DNA of 8,592 bases from BPGL01 sp035463115 (GTDB lineage Bacteria > Actinomycetota > UBA4738 > HRBIN12), in the NCBI GenBank assembly GCA_035463115.1, contig DATHTO010000064.1, forward strand, positions 1 to 8,592, read 5' to 3'. The notes under the pieces are model-generated. The model ran no database searches. It was not told the DNA's origin and saw only the letters and a program-made list of their open reading frames with translations. Positions 1-5,984 of this stretch are shown in pieces (position 1 is the stretch's first letter; each line of letters opens with the position of its first letter). The translations under genes were made by a program, and so were the position numbers.

Positions 1-848
1 TCCTGGACGCCGAGCCGGTTCGCGAGCGGCGCGTAGATCTCGAGGGTCTCCGTGGCGATCCGCTGCTGCTTCTGCGCGGACAGCGCCGACAGCGTGCGCA
101 TGTTGTGGAGGCGGTCGGCCAGCTTGATCAGCAGGACGCGGCTGTCGCCCGCCATCGCGACGATCATCTTGCGGACGTTCTCGGCCTGGGCGAGCTCGCG
201 CGTCCGGAACTCGAGCTTGTCGAGCTTCGTGAGGCCGTCGACGATCCGGACGATGTCGTCGCCGAACTCGGCCTGCAGCTGCTCGAGCGACACGTCGGTG
301 TCCTCGACGGTGTCGTGGAGCAGCGCGGCGGCGAGCGTCGTCGTGTCGAGCCGCAGGTCGGCGACGATGTTCGCGACGGCGAGCGGATGCTCGATGAACT
401 CCTCGCCGGACTTCCGCGTCTGCCCGCGATGGGCCCGTTCCGCGAGCCCGTAGGCACGTTCGAGCACCTTCAGGTCGGCCTTCGGGTTGTACCCCCGCAC
501 CTTCTTGACGAGCGGGACGACGCGCGACGGCGGCTCCGGCTCGCTGCGCCGGAGCCTCGGCCGCGGGATGCGTGCGCCTCGGCGTTGCGTCGGCTGGTCC
601 GGCGGCGCCTGTTCGGGAGCTGCCTGATCGGGAGCGCCGGCCTGAGCGGGAGCCTCCTGGCCAGGCGCTCGCTGATCGCGATCGGCGGCCTGGCCTGGGG
701 CCGCTCGGTCGGGCGCCGTCGGCAGGCCCCCGGGCGGCGCCTGCGTGGCCGTTCCCGAGGGCGTCGCGCCCGGCGACGCCGGCGTCGGCGAACCCGCGGG
801 CGGCTGCTCCGTGCCCACGTCGTGCGGGCTGTCGATCTGGCTTCCCAT
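1..848 (-). CDS. rel: Bifunctional (p)ppGpp synthetase/hydrolase Rel, N-terminal part (runs off the window)
   Basis: Makes and degrades the stringent-response alarmone (p)ppGpp in the cytoplasm. Only the first 282 codons are present; the synthetase, TGS and ACT domains lie beyond the window edge. Residues about 125-282 are the HD hydrolase domain. H140, H154, the H178-D179 pair in LLHDTVEDT with the E182-D183 dyad, and D245/N249 in LADRLHNMRT are all present, as is the RKSGE loop at 145-149, so hydrolase activity is predicted. YAPLANRLGV at 272-281 is the usual junction toward the synthetase domain. The first ~112 residues are an unusual Pro/Ala/Gln-rich tail. The ATG at 848 is chosen because GAGGAG sits 5 nt upstream; the frame stays open further upstream but offers no better start. 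It follows apt after a 110-bp gap, the usual actinobacterial order. Family assignment is very secure; RelA versus bifunctional Rel naming rests on the intact hydrolase residues. Confidence 0.95.
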   Translation of the reverse strand, partial: MGSQIDSPHDVGTEQPPAGSPTPASPGATPSGTATQAPPGGLPTAPDRAAPGQAADRDQRAPGQEAPAQAGAPDQAAPEQAPPDQPTQRRGARIPRPRLRRSEPEPPSRVVPLVKKVRGYNPKADLKVLERAYGLAERAHRGQTRKSGEEFIEHPLAVANIVADLRLDTTTLAAALLHDTVEDTDVSLEQLQAEFGDDIVRIVDGLTKLDKLEFRTRELAQAENVRKMIVAMAGDSRVLLIKLADRLHNMRTLSALSAQKQQRIATETLEIYAPLANRLGVQ

Positions 849-853
849 CAGCG

Positions 854-859
854 CTCCTC
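854..859 (-). promoter_or_regulatory. Ribosome binding site fixing the rel start
   Basis: GAGGAG on the minus strand, 5 nt before the ATG at 848. It decides the start of a gene whose N-terminal tail is low complexity and could otherwise be extended upstream. Confidence 0.7.
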
Positions 860-913
860 GGGCGCGCGACGGCGACGGCGTGGGAGGTGCCGCCGGCGCG
901 GCGCGACCCAGCC

Positions 914-919
914 AGTCTA
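914..919 (-). promoter_or_regulatory. Candidate -10 element for a rel promoter
   Basis: TAGACT on the minus strand in the 110-bp apt-rel gap fits the actinobacterial TAnnnT pattern. The same hexamer occurs in the two other intergenic gaps over 100 bp. No convincing -35 lies 16-18 bp upstream, and the upstream base of the hexamer overlaps a hairpin (919-936). A start near 907 would give a leader of about 60 nt carrying the GAGGAG site. Suggestive only; rel may equally be read through from apt. Confidence 0.4.
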
Positions 920-936
920 CGGCCGCCTTCGGCCGT
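919..936 (-). terminator. GC-rich hairpin between apt and rel (terminator or operator)
   Basis: Perfect 7-bp inverted repeat: on the minus strand ACGGCCG, loop AAGG, CGGCCGT. No T-run follows, so it is not a classical intrinsic terminator, although such hairpins are reported as terminators in high-GC actinobacteria. It overlaps the candidate -10 by one base, so it could instead be a protein-binding palindrome or an attenuating structure. Confidence 0.3.
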
Positions 937-958
937 GCCTCGGAGCGCGGGACGAACG

Positions 959-1480
959 TCAGTAGTGGATCAACGTGAAGAGCTCGTGGTTCGCGACCTT
1001 CTCACGCCCGCCGAGGGCGTCGAGCTCGATCAGGCAGCTGATCCCGCAGACCTTGCCGCCGATCCGTTCGACGAGCGACGCCGCCGCGCGCGCCGTCCCG
1101 CCGGTGGCGAGGACGTCGTCGACGACGAGCACCCGTTCGCCGGGCGCGACCGCGTCGCGGTGGATCTCGAGGGTGGCGGAGCCGTACTCGAGGGAGTACT
1201 CCTCGCCGAGCGTCTCGGAGGGGAGCTTCCCCTTCTTGCGCACCGGCACGACGCCGGCGCCGAAGTGGTACGCGACCGGCGCCGCCAGGATGAACCCGCG
1301 CGCCTCGATCCCGACGACCTTGTCGACGTTGCCACGCCCGAAGTGGACGACGATCAGGTCGATGATCGTCGAGAAGGCGATCGGGTCCGCGAGGACGGGC
1401 GTGATGTCGCGGAACACGATCCCCGGCTCCGGGAAGTCGGGGACGTCACGGATCAATCCCTTGATCTGCTCGATCTCCAC
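959..1480 (-). CDS. apt: Adenine phosphoribosyltransferase
   Basis: Purine salvage in the cytoplasm: adenine plus PRPP gives AMP and pyrophosphate. At 173 residues it has the normal family length. Landmarks in order: FRDITP (23-28), GIEARGFI (58-65), the flexible-loop RKKGKLP (81-87), LEYG (97-100), and the PRPP-binding signature VLVVDDVLATGGTA (117-130) with the DD pair at 121-122. The GTG at 1480 is chosen because GGAGGT lies 4 nt upstream and it gives the standard N-terminus; the open frame running further upstream only shadows secF. It starts 2 bp after the secF stop, and its ribosome binding site overlaps that stop, so co-translation with secF is likely. Position between secF and rel matches Mycobacterium and Streptomyces. 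Confidence 0.96.
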   Translation of the reverse strand: MEIEQIKGLIRDVPDFPEPGIVFRDITPVLADPIAFSTIIDLIVVHFGRGNVDKVVGIEARGFILAAPVAYHFGAGVVPVRKKGKLPSETLGEEYSLEYGSATLEIHRDAVAPGERVLVVDDVLATGGTARAAASLVERIGGKVCGISCLIELDALGGREKVANHELFTLIHY

Positions 1481-1482
1481 CG

Positions 1483-2589
1483 CTACCTCCGTTTCCGCTT
1501 CGCGGGCGGCCGTCGCTTCGAGGTCGGTCTCGGACGGCCCGGCTTCGGCGCCGCGCTCGTCGGCGCCGCGCTGGTCGATCCGCCGCTCGTCGGCGACGCT
1601 CCGACCGTCTCGGTGGCCGCGCTCGGGACCGCGCCCTTCGCCTCCCGGACGCGGCGCCGTTCCTCCATCGTGCGCACCTTCTCGGTCCGGCCCTTGATCA
1701 CGGTGAGCACCGGAGCCGCGACGAAGATCGACGAGTACGTGCCGACGAGCGTTCCGATCAGCATCGCGAACGCGAAGTCCTTCAGGGTCTCCCCTCCGAA
1801 GACGAGCATCGATGCGATCGGGAGCAGCACGAGCGACGTGTTGACCGAGCGCATGAACACGGAGTTCAGAGCGAGGTTCACGACGCCGTCGTACCCGTGG
1901 CGCGGCAGCAGGGCCGGCGACTCGAGATTCTCCTGCACCTTGTCGAAGATGACGACCGTGTCGTACAGCGAGAACCCCATGATCGTGAGGATGGCGATCA
2001 CCGTCTCCGGCGCGACCGGTCGCCCGACGAGGGCGTAGATGCCGGCGGTGACGATCACGTCGTGCAGCAACGCCACGATCCCGGCGGCGCCCATCGCCCA
2101 CTCGAACCGCCACGCGATGTAGAGGAAGATCAGGGCGATCACGATCAGGAGACCTTGCAGCGCCTTCCGCGAGATCTCGCCGCCCCACGTGGGACCCACG
2201 TCCTCGACGCTCAGCTCGGCACGGCCGACGCCGGCCTGCTGCGCGAGCGCGTCGAGGAGCGCGTCGGCGTCGCGCCCCTCGGTCGCGATGGACTCGGTCC
2301 GGATCGTGACCTGGTCGTCGTTCACGATCTGGACCTCGGCGTCGTCGATCCCGCCGTCGGCGAGCACGGCCTCGACGTCGGCGGGCTGGACCTCCCTCGT
2401 CGTCGGATACGTGATCTGCGCGCCCCCGCGGAAGTCGATCGAGAACTCGAGGTTGCCGAACAGCAACGCGAGGAGGGACACGAGGACCAGCGCTCCGGAG
2501 ATCGCGAACCAGAGGTTCCGCCGACCGATCAGGCGCATCTCCGGGACGATCTCGCCGCGGTACACGGCGAGGGTGTGCTGGAGGTTCAT
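1483..2589 (-). CDS. secF: Protein translocase subunit SecF
   Basis: Membrane subunit that with SecD and YajC assists SecYEG-driven export using the proton motive force. The 368 residues show the standard layout: N-terminal cytoplasmic stretch, TM1 (about 27-46), the DFRGG motif at 52-56, a small periplasmic-type P4 domain (about 57-140), then five membrane helices at roughly 145-163, 167-189, 193-215, 243-265 and 270-297. Conserved HDV (176-178) and YDTVVIFDKVQEN (209-221, with D210) are intact. Residues ~318-368 are an Ala/Pro/Ser/Thr tail ending in a basic cluster, predicted cytoplasmic. The start ATG overlaps the secD TGA by 4 bp (ATGA), with GGAGG 7 nt upstream. Confidence 0.97.
   Translation of the reverse strand: MNLQHTLAVYRGEIVPEMRLIGRRNLWFAISGALVLVSLLALLFGNLEFSIDFRGGAQITYPTTREVQPADVEAVLADGGIDDAEVQIVNDDQVTIRTESIATEGRDADALLDALAQQAGVGRAELSVEDVGPTWGGEISRKALQGLLIVIALIFLYIAWRFEWAMGAAGIVALLHDVIVTAGIYALVGRPVAPETVIAILTIMGFSLYDTVVIFDKVQENLESPALLPRHGYDGVVNLALNSVFMRSVNTSLVLLPIASMLVFGGETLKDFAFAMLIGTLVGTYSSIFVAAPVLTVIKGRTEKVRTMEERRRVREAKGAVPSAATETVGASPTSGGSTSAAPTSAAPKPGRPRPTSKRRPPAKRKRR
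1485..1490 (-). promoter_or_regulatory. Ribosome binding site fixing the GTG start of apt
   Basis: GGAGGT on the minus strand, 4 nt before the GTG at 1480. It lies inside the last codons of secF and shares one base with the secF TAG stop (1483-1485). It decides the start in favour of GTG and suggests translational coupling to secF. Confidence 0.8.
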
Positions 2590-4730
2590 CGGGTCGCCTC
2601 CGCCCCCGACGCCTGGCCACGCCCCACGCCAGCGGGAAGCAACCCGAAGCCGCGCATGCTCGCGATCCGACGGCTGCGCGCGAGCAGGAAGACGATCGCG
2701 CGCTTGTAGAACCAGATCATGAAGAGGTCGAGCAGGACGGCGACGCCCAGCGTCAGCGCGAACCCGCGGACCGAGCTGACCGCCGTCACGTAGAGCACCG
2801 CAGCCGCGATGCCGGTCACGATGTCGGCCGCCACGAGCGTACGGAACGACCGTCGGAACGCCGGCTGCACCGCGGATCGCGCGGAGCGCCCGTTCCGGAT
2901 CTCGTCCTTGATCCGTTCGAAGAACACGATGTACGAGTCCGCGGTCACGCCGAGCGAGATGAGCAGACCCGCCACACCGGCGAGGGTCAGCGCGTAGCCG
3001 AAGGACTCACCGGCGAGGCCGATCATGCCGAGGGCGAGCAGGGACCAGGTCAGCATGCCGACGCTCGCGACGACGCCCAGGATGCGGTAGTAGAAGATGA
3101 GGTAGAGGAACAGCAGCCCGAGCCCCACGAGGCCGGCGACGACCGACTGCCGGAGCGACTCGTCGCCGAGCGTCGGGCTGACCGTCCGTACCGACTGCCG
3201 CGTCAGCTCGACCGGAAGCGCACCGGCGTTCAGCTGCGTGGCGAGATCCTTCGCCGACTGCTCGTCGAACCCCCCCGAGATCACGCCGCTGCCGTTCGTG
3301 ATCGGCTCGTTCACGACGGGATCGGAGATGACCACGCGGTCGACGACGATCGCGATCGCGTTCTGGGGCGGCGGCGCGCCGACGGCCGCGCGCGTCGCGT
3401 CGGCGAAGGCGTCGGATCCCTGGCCGTCGAGCTGGAACTCGACCCCCCATTCCGTCACGACGCCGGTGGCGCCGCCGCCCTGGAGCGTCGCGCGGGCGCG
3501 GTCGATGTTGTCGCCCGCGATGATCACGGGCCCCAGCCGGAGCTTCGAGCCGTCCTCTCGGAGATAGACGACCTCCTCGTCGGCGAGCGCGTCGAACGAG
3601 CAGGACGGCCGCTCTCGCTCCTCGGGCGTCTCACACGTGAGCGGCGTCGTCGCCCACCGCGGATCCTGCGGTGGGATCTCCTCGAGGACGGCGCGCTGCT
3701 CGAGGCGGGCGGTTTCGCCGATCACCTGCAGGAGCCGCTGCTGACCCGTCTCGCGTTGAAGCTCCTCCGCCGCCGCGCGGAAGACGGAGCACCCGAGATC
3801 GTCCCCCGCGGAACCGACGACACAGAACTCCCGCTCGATGTCCTGGACGGCGATCGACGCGAGCGCGGCGTCAGCGTCGGTCCGGGACGGCAGGCCGCAC
3901 GGCGGCGGCTCGGCGCCTTCGGGATCGAGCGCCAGGAGCCCGGATGGGCTGGGGCTCGGGGTCGCCGTCGGCGTCGCGGCTCCGTCGTCGTCCTCGTCCT
4001 CGCGGCCCGACGCGTCGATCACGCACCACGTCCGGGCCGTGACTTCCGTCTCGATCGCGGCCAGCGCGTCGTCGGCGTCGGCGCGCGTGTCGAAGCACGC
4101 GAGCTCCGCTCCCGTCGGATCGGTCAGGCAGAACGACGAAGGCGGCGGCTCGGGTCCGACGGTGGCGGTCGGCGACGCCGACGGCGCTGCGGTCGGGGTG
4201 GGCGAGGCCTGCGGCTGGACCGAGATCCCGGCCTGCGCCTGTGCCGCCGCCTGCTCGCTGCCGTAGCACCCGAGCTCTTCGTCGCCGGTGGTGAGGCACA
4301 CCTCCGAAGGCTGGGGCTCGACGGCCAGGGCCTGGAGGGCATCCTCGACCAGGGCGCGGTCGTCGGCGCACCCGTGCGTCACGGGATCGCCTTCGGCGTC
4401 CTCGCCGACGAGGCAGGTGAGATCGACGGGTCGCGCTTCGAGCCTGCTCTCCGACGATCCCGGGATCTGGACCTCGATCGTCGTCGCCGACAGGAAGATG
4501 TCCGGCTCGCCGACCCCGAACGCGTCGACGCGGTTCCGGATGTTCTCGAGCGCGCGCTCCATCACGTCGTCGGGCGTTCCGTCGGGAGCAGACAGGATCA
4601 CGGAGACCCCGCCCTGCAGGTCGAGGCCGAGCAGCGGCTCGGCGGCCCCCGTGATCAGCCCGGCCGCCGACGCCGCCGCGAGCACGAGGACGAAGATCAG
4701 CGAGGCCCACAGGCCCCGGACGTTCCTCAC
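2586..4730 (-). CDS. secD: Protein translocase subunit SecD with a large Cys-repeat insertion in P1
   Basis: Partner of SecF in the inner membrane; its outside-facing P1 domain is thought to pull on emerging substrates, powered by proton flow. TM1 is at about 8-26, the LDLQGG motif at 36-41, the first P1 subdomain at ~50-92, P1 head and base at ~331-525, and TM2-TM6 at about 528-546, 550-571, 578-598, 631-651 and 655-678. The conserved TADSYIVFFERIKDE segment (596-610) is present. At 714 residues it is longer than most SecD proteins (roughly 400-600). The excess is at ~93-330: about five degenerate ~35-residue units, each with a Cys pair, plus Pro/Thr/Ser linkers at 175-197 and 251-277. All 12 Cys are at positions 106-377. 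The GTG start at 4730 has GGGGAG 9 nt upstream, 16 bp after the HD gene; the stop overlaps secF by 4 bp. Confidence 0.97.
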   Translation of the reverse strand: MRNVRGLWASLIFVLVLAAASAAGLITGAAEPLLGLDLQGGVSVILSAPDGTPDDVMERALENIRNRVDAFGVGEPDIFLSATTIEVQIPGSSESRLEARPVDLTCLVGEDAEGDPVTHGCADDRALVEDALQALAVEPQPSEVCLTTGDEELGCYGSEQAAAQAQAGISVQPQASPTPTAAPSASPTATVGPEPPPSSFCLTDPTGAELACFDTRADADDALAAIETEVTARTWCVIDASGREDEDDDGAATPTATPSPSPSGLLALDPEGAEPPPCGLPSRTDADAALASIAVQDIEREFCVVGSAGDDLGCSVFRAAAEELQRETGQQRLLQVIGETARLEQRAVLEEIPPQDPRWATTPLTCETPEERERPSCSFDALADEEVVYLREDGSKLRLGPVIIAGDNIDRARATLQGGGATGVVTEWGVEFQLDGQGSDAFADATRAAVGAPPPQNAIAIVVDRVVISDPVVNEPITNGSGVISGGFDEQSAKDLATQLNAGALPVELTRQSVRTVSPTLGDESLRQSVVAGLVGLGLLFLYLIFYYRILGVVASVGMLTWSLLALGMIGLAGESFGYALTLAGVAGLLISLGVTADSYIVFFERIKDEIRNGRSARSAVQPAFRRSFRTLVAADIVTGIAAAVLYVTAVSSVRGFALTLGVAVLLDLFMIWFYKRAIVFLLARSRRIASMRGFGLLPAGVGRGQASGAEATR
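3741..4427 (-). repeat. Degenerate Cys-pair protein repeats coded within secD
   Basis: SecD residues 102-330 resolve by eye into five units with pattern C[LV], a short turn, then C and a helix rich in Asp and Ala. Cys positions pair as 106/121, 145/155, 201/212, 236/278 and 303/314; a sixth pair 366/377 lies just outside. Spacing inside pairs is 9-10 residues, except unit 1 (14) and unit 4, which is split by an acidic and Pro/Thr/Ser-rich insert. Units 2 and 3 are separated by a Pro/Thr/Ser linker. The DNA is not obviously repetitive, so the duplication is old. Boundaries are approximate. Confidence 0.65.
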
Positions 4731-4746
4731 GTCGCGCGGCTCCCCG

Positions 4747-5529
4747 TCACGCCAGTTCCGCCCCGTTGATCTCGAGCTTGAACCGCGCGTTCAGCATCTC
4801 GGCCGCGAAGCGGCACATCTGCATCCGTCCGAGGAAGATCTCGAAGTACTCCATGACCTGGCTGATCCCGGTGTCGATCGTCAGCTCGAGGCTGACGGTG
4901 CGGGCGTCGGAGTCTACCCGCAGGAACGATTGCTCGACGGCGTAGTTCACGCGATCGTGGATGTCGCGCTCGACCTGCCCCGACCTGCGCACACGGCTGC
5001 GGTGGACGTCGGATTTGTCCGCGAGGATCACGGCCGCCGAGATGGCCGACACGGCCGTCCCCTCGGTCTCTTCGTGGTTCGCGATCGCCGCCATGACCGG
5101 CATCAGGTCGTGTCCGGGCACCGTCTCCCGGAGCGCCTGGTAGACGAGGACGGCACCCGTCTGTCCGTGGGCGTCCCGCGCGAGGGAGTTCCCGACGTCG
5201 TGCAGGTAGCCCGCGACCTGTGCCAGGACCGCCTCGCGCTCGGTGTACCCGAGACGGTGCAGCACCTGGTAGGCGATCTTCGCGACCAGGTTCGCGTGCC
5301 GGAACCCGTGCTCGGTGTACCCCATCGCCTCCATCACACGATCGGCGGACGCGATGTAGAGCGAGAGCTCCTTGTTGTCCTGGACCTGCTCGAGCGAGAC
5401 GCCCGCGACGTCGATCGGGCCGTCGTCGTCGGGGCGGTGCGGTTGCGCTGGATGGGGCGGCGGAACGAGCGGCCGCGGCTCGATCGGCGCGTCGCCGGCC
5501 GCCGGATCGAGCGGTTCCATCGCCGTCAC
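4747..5529 (-). CDS. HD-domain phosphohydrolase encoded between yajC and secD
   Basis: A 260-residue predicted cytoplasmic protein of the HD metal-dependent phosphohydrolase superfamily. Visible ligand candidates: H78 (FRHAN), H110-D111 (GYLHDVGN), H121, H140, H152 (NHEE) and D171 (ILADKSD), matching the H...HD...H...H...D order of HD-GYP-like or RNase Y-like domains; no GYP motif is seen. After the HD core come DKSDVHRSRVR (171-181) and a C-terminal region (~185-260) with DIHDRVNYAVE, VMEYFEIF and a final mixed domain. The first ~40 residues are Pro/Asp-rich and probably disordered. Substrate is unknown; nucleotide or cyclic-nucleotide hydrolysis is a reasonable guess. The GTG start overlaps the yajC TGA by 4 bp, so it should be co-translated with the Sec accessory genes. 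An ATG at 5520 is an alternative start; neither has a strong ribosome binding site. Confidence 0.88.
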   Translation of the reverse strand: MTAMEPLDPAAGDAPIEPRPLVPPPHPAQPHRPDDDGPIDVAGVSLEQVQDNKELSLYIASADRVMEAMGYTEHGFRHANLVAKIAYQVLHRLGYTEREAVLAQVAGYLHDVGNSLARDAHGQTGAVLVYQALRETVPGHDLMPVMAAIANHEETEGTAVSAISAAVILADKSDVHRSRVRRSGQVERDIHDRVNYAVEQSFLRVDSDARTVSLELTIDTGISQVMEYFEIFLGRMQMCRFAAEMLNARFKLEINGAELA

Positions 5530-5870
5530 GGCTGGTCGGCGTCCTGCTCCTCGTCCTCGTCGGCGAACGTCTCATCGTCGACGATGCGCCGAGCGACGCC
5601 GCCACGCACCATGTGCACGCGGGTGCCCGGCGCGATCTCGACCCAGATCGTGTCGTCGTCGTCGTCGACGTCGACCACGGTGCCGAACATGCCGCTCGAC
5701 GTGAGCACCTCGTCGCCGACGTCGACGGCCTGCTGGAGCTGCTGCTGCTCCGACACCCGTTTGCGCTGGTTGCGCATCATGAAGAAGAGCAACCCGATCG
5801 GGACGAGGAAGATCAGGAACGAGAGGGCGCCGCCTCCGCCCTGCGCCTCTTGGGCAAGGATGTCGATCAT
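5526..5870 (-). CDS. yajC: Preprotein translocase subunit YajC
   Basis: Small single-pass membrane protein of the SecDF-YajC accessory complex. Its 114 residues show a short N-terminus, one membrane helix at about 15-33, a basic RNQRKR stop-transfer segment (33-38), then the typical cytoplasmic beta domain with VGDEVLTSSGMFGTV (51-65) and IWVEIAPGTRVHMVR (75-89). A run of five Asp (69-73) sits in a beta turn and the C-terminus is strongly acidic. The ATG at 5870 is chosen because it gives the canonical start before the membrane helix; GAGGA lies 10 nt upstream. An in-frame GTG at 5963 would add 31 residues with poorer codon bias, so I reject it. First gene of the yajC-HD-secD-secF-apt unit, 114 bp after ruvB. 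Confidence 0.94.
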   Translation of the reverse strand: MIDILAQEAQGGGGALSFLIFLVPIGLLFFMMRNQRKRVSEQQQLQQAVDVGDEVLTSSGMFGTVVDVDDDDDTIWVEIAPGTRVHMVRGGVARRIVDDETFADEDEEQDADQP

Positions 5871-5887
5871 CGCTCTGGGGTCCTCGT

Positions 5888-5927
5888 GCGCCGGCCGGTC
5901 CGGATGTCCGACCGCGGCGGCCGGCGC
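5888..5927 (-). promoter_or_regulatory. 10-bp GC hairpin in the yajC leader
   Basis: Perfect 10-bp inverted repeat (5888-5897 and 5918-5927, arm GCGCCGGCCG) around a 20-nt loop. It begins 2 bp upstream of the GAGGA ribosome binding site of yajC and lies after the candidate -10 at 5948-5953, so it would be in the leader RNA. No T-run follows. It could be a ruvB terminator, an attenuator, or a structure affecting yajC translation; the sequence alone does not decide. Confidence 0.45.
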
Positions 5928-5947
5928 GGCATCGGCAACAGCCTGCG

Positions 5948-5953
5948 AGTCTA
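5948..5953 (-). promoter_or_regulatory. Candidate -10 element for the yajC-sec promoter
   Basis: TAGACT on the minus strand, in the 114-bp ruvB-yajC gap, identical to the -10 of the better-supported ruvC promoter. No recognisable -35 at 16-18 bp. A start near 5941 gives a leader of about 70 nt containing the 5888-5927 hairpin and the yajC ribosome binding site. Confidence 0.4.
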
Positions 5954-5984
5954 CCCGCGCCACGGGGTCGCGCCGCAGGTCAGG

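Noticed and set aside
572..2038. Plus-strand open frame opposite rel, apt and secF
   Set aside because: Shadow of conserved genes on the other strand, with no ribosome binding site or domain.
1481..2620. N-terminal extension of apt through the secF region in the same frame
   Set aside because: The extension is out of frame with SecF and Arg-rich; the GTG at 1480 has an excellent GGAGGT site and gives a normal-length enzyme.
4911..4916. Fourth TAGACT, inside the HD gene, as an internal secD promoter
   Set aside because: It encodes Val-Asp-Ser within the conserved C-terminal part of the HD gene, lacks a -35, and lies ~180 bp from secD; chance is more likely.
5650..5680. GAC/GTC-rich simple repeat in yajC
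   Set aside because: It encodes an Asp run in a beta turn and is ordinary for GC-rich codon use; no sign of variable-length regulation.
5871..5963. 31-residue N-terminal extension of YajC from a GTG at 5963
   Set aside because: It would precede the membrane helix unusually, uses several A/T-ending or rare codons unlike its neighbours, and covers the candidate -10 and hairpin.
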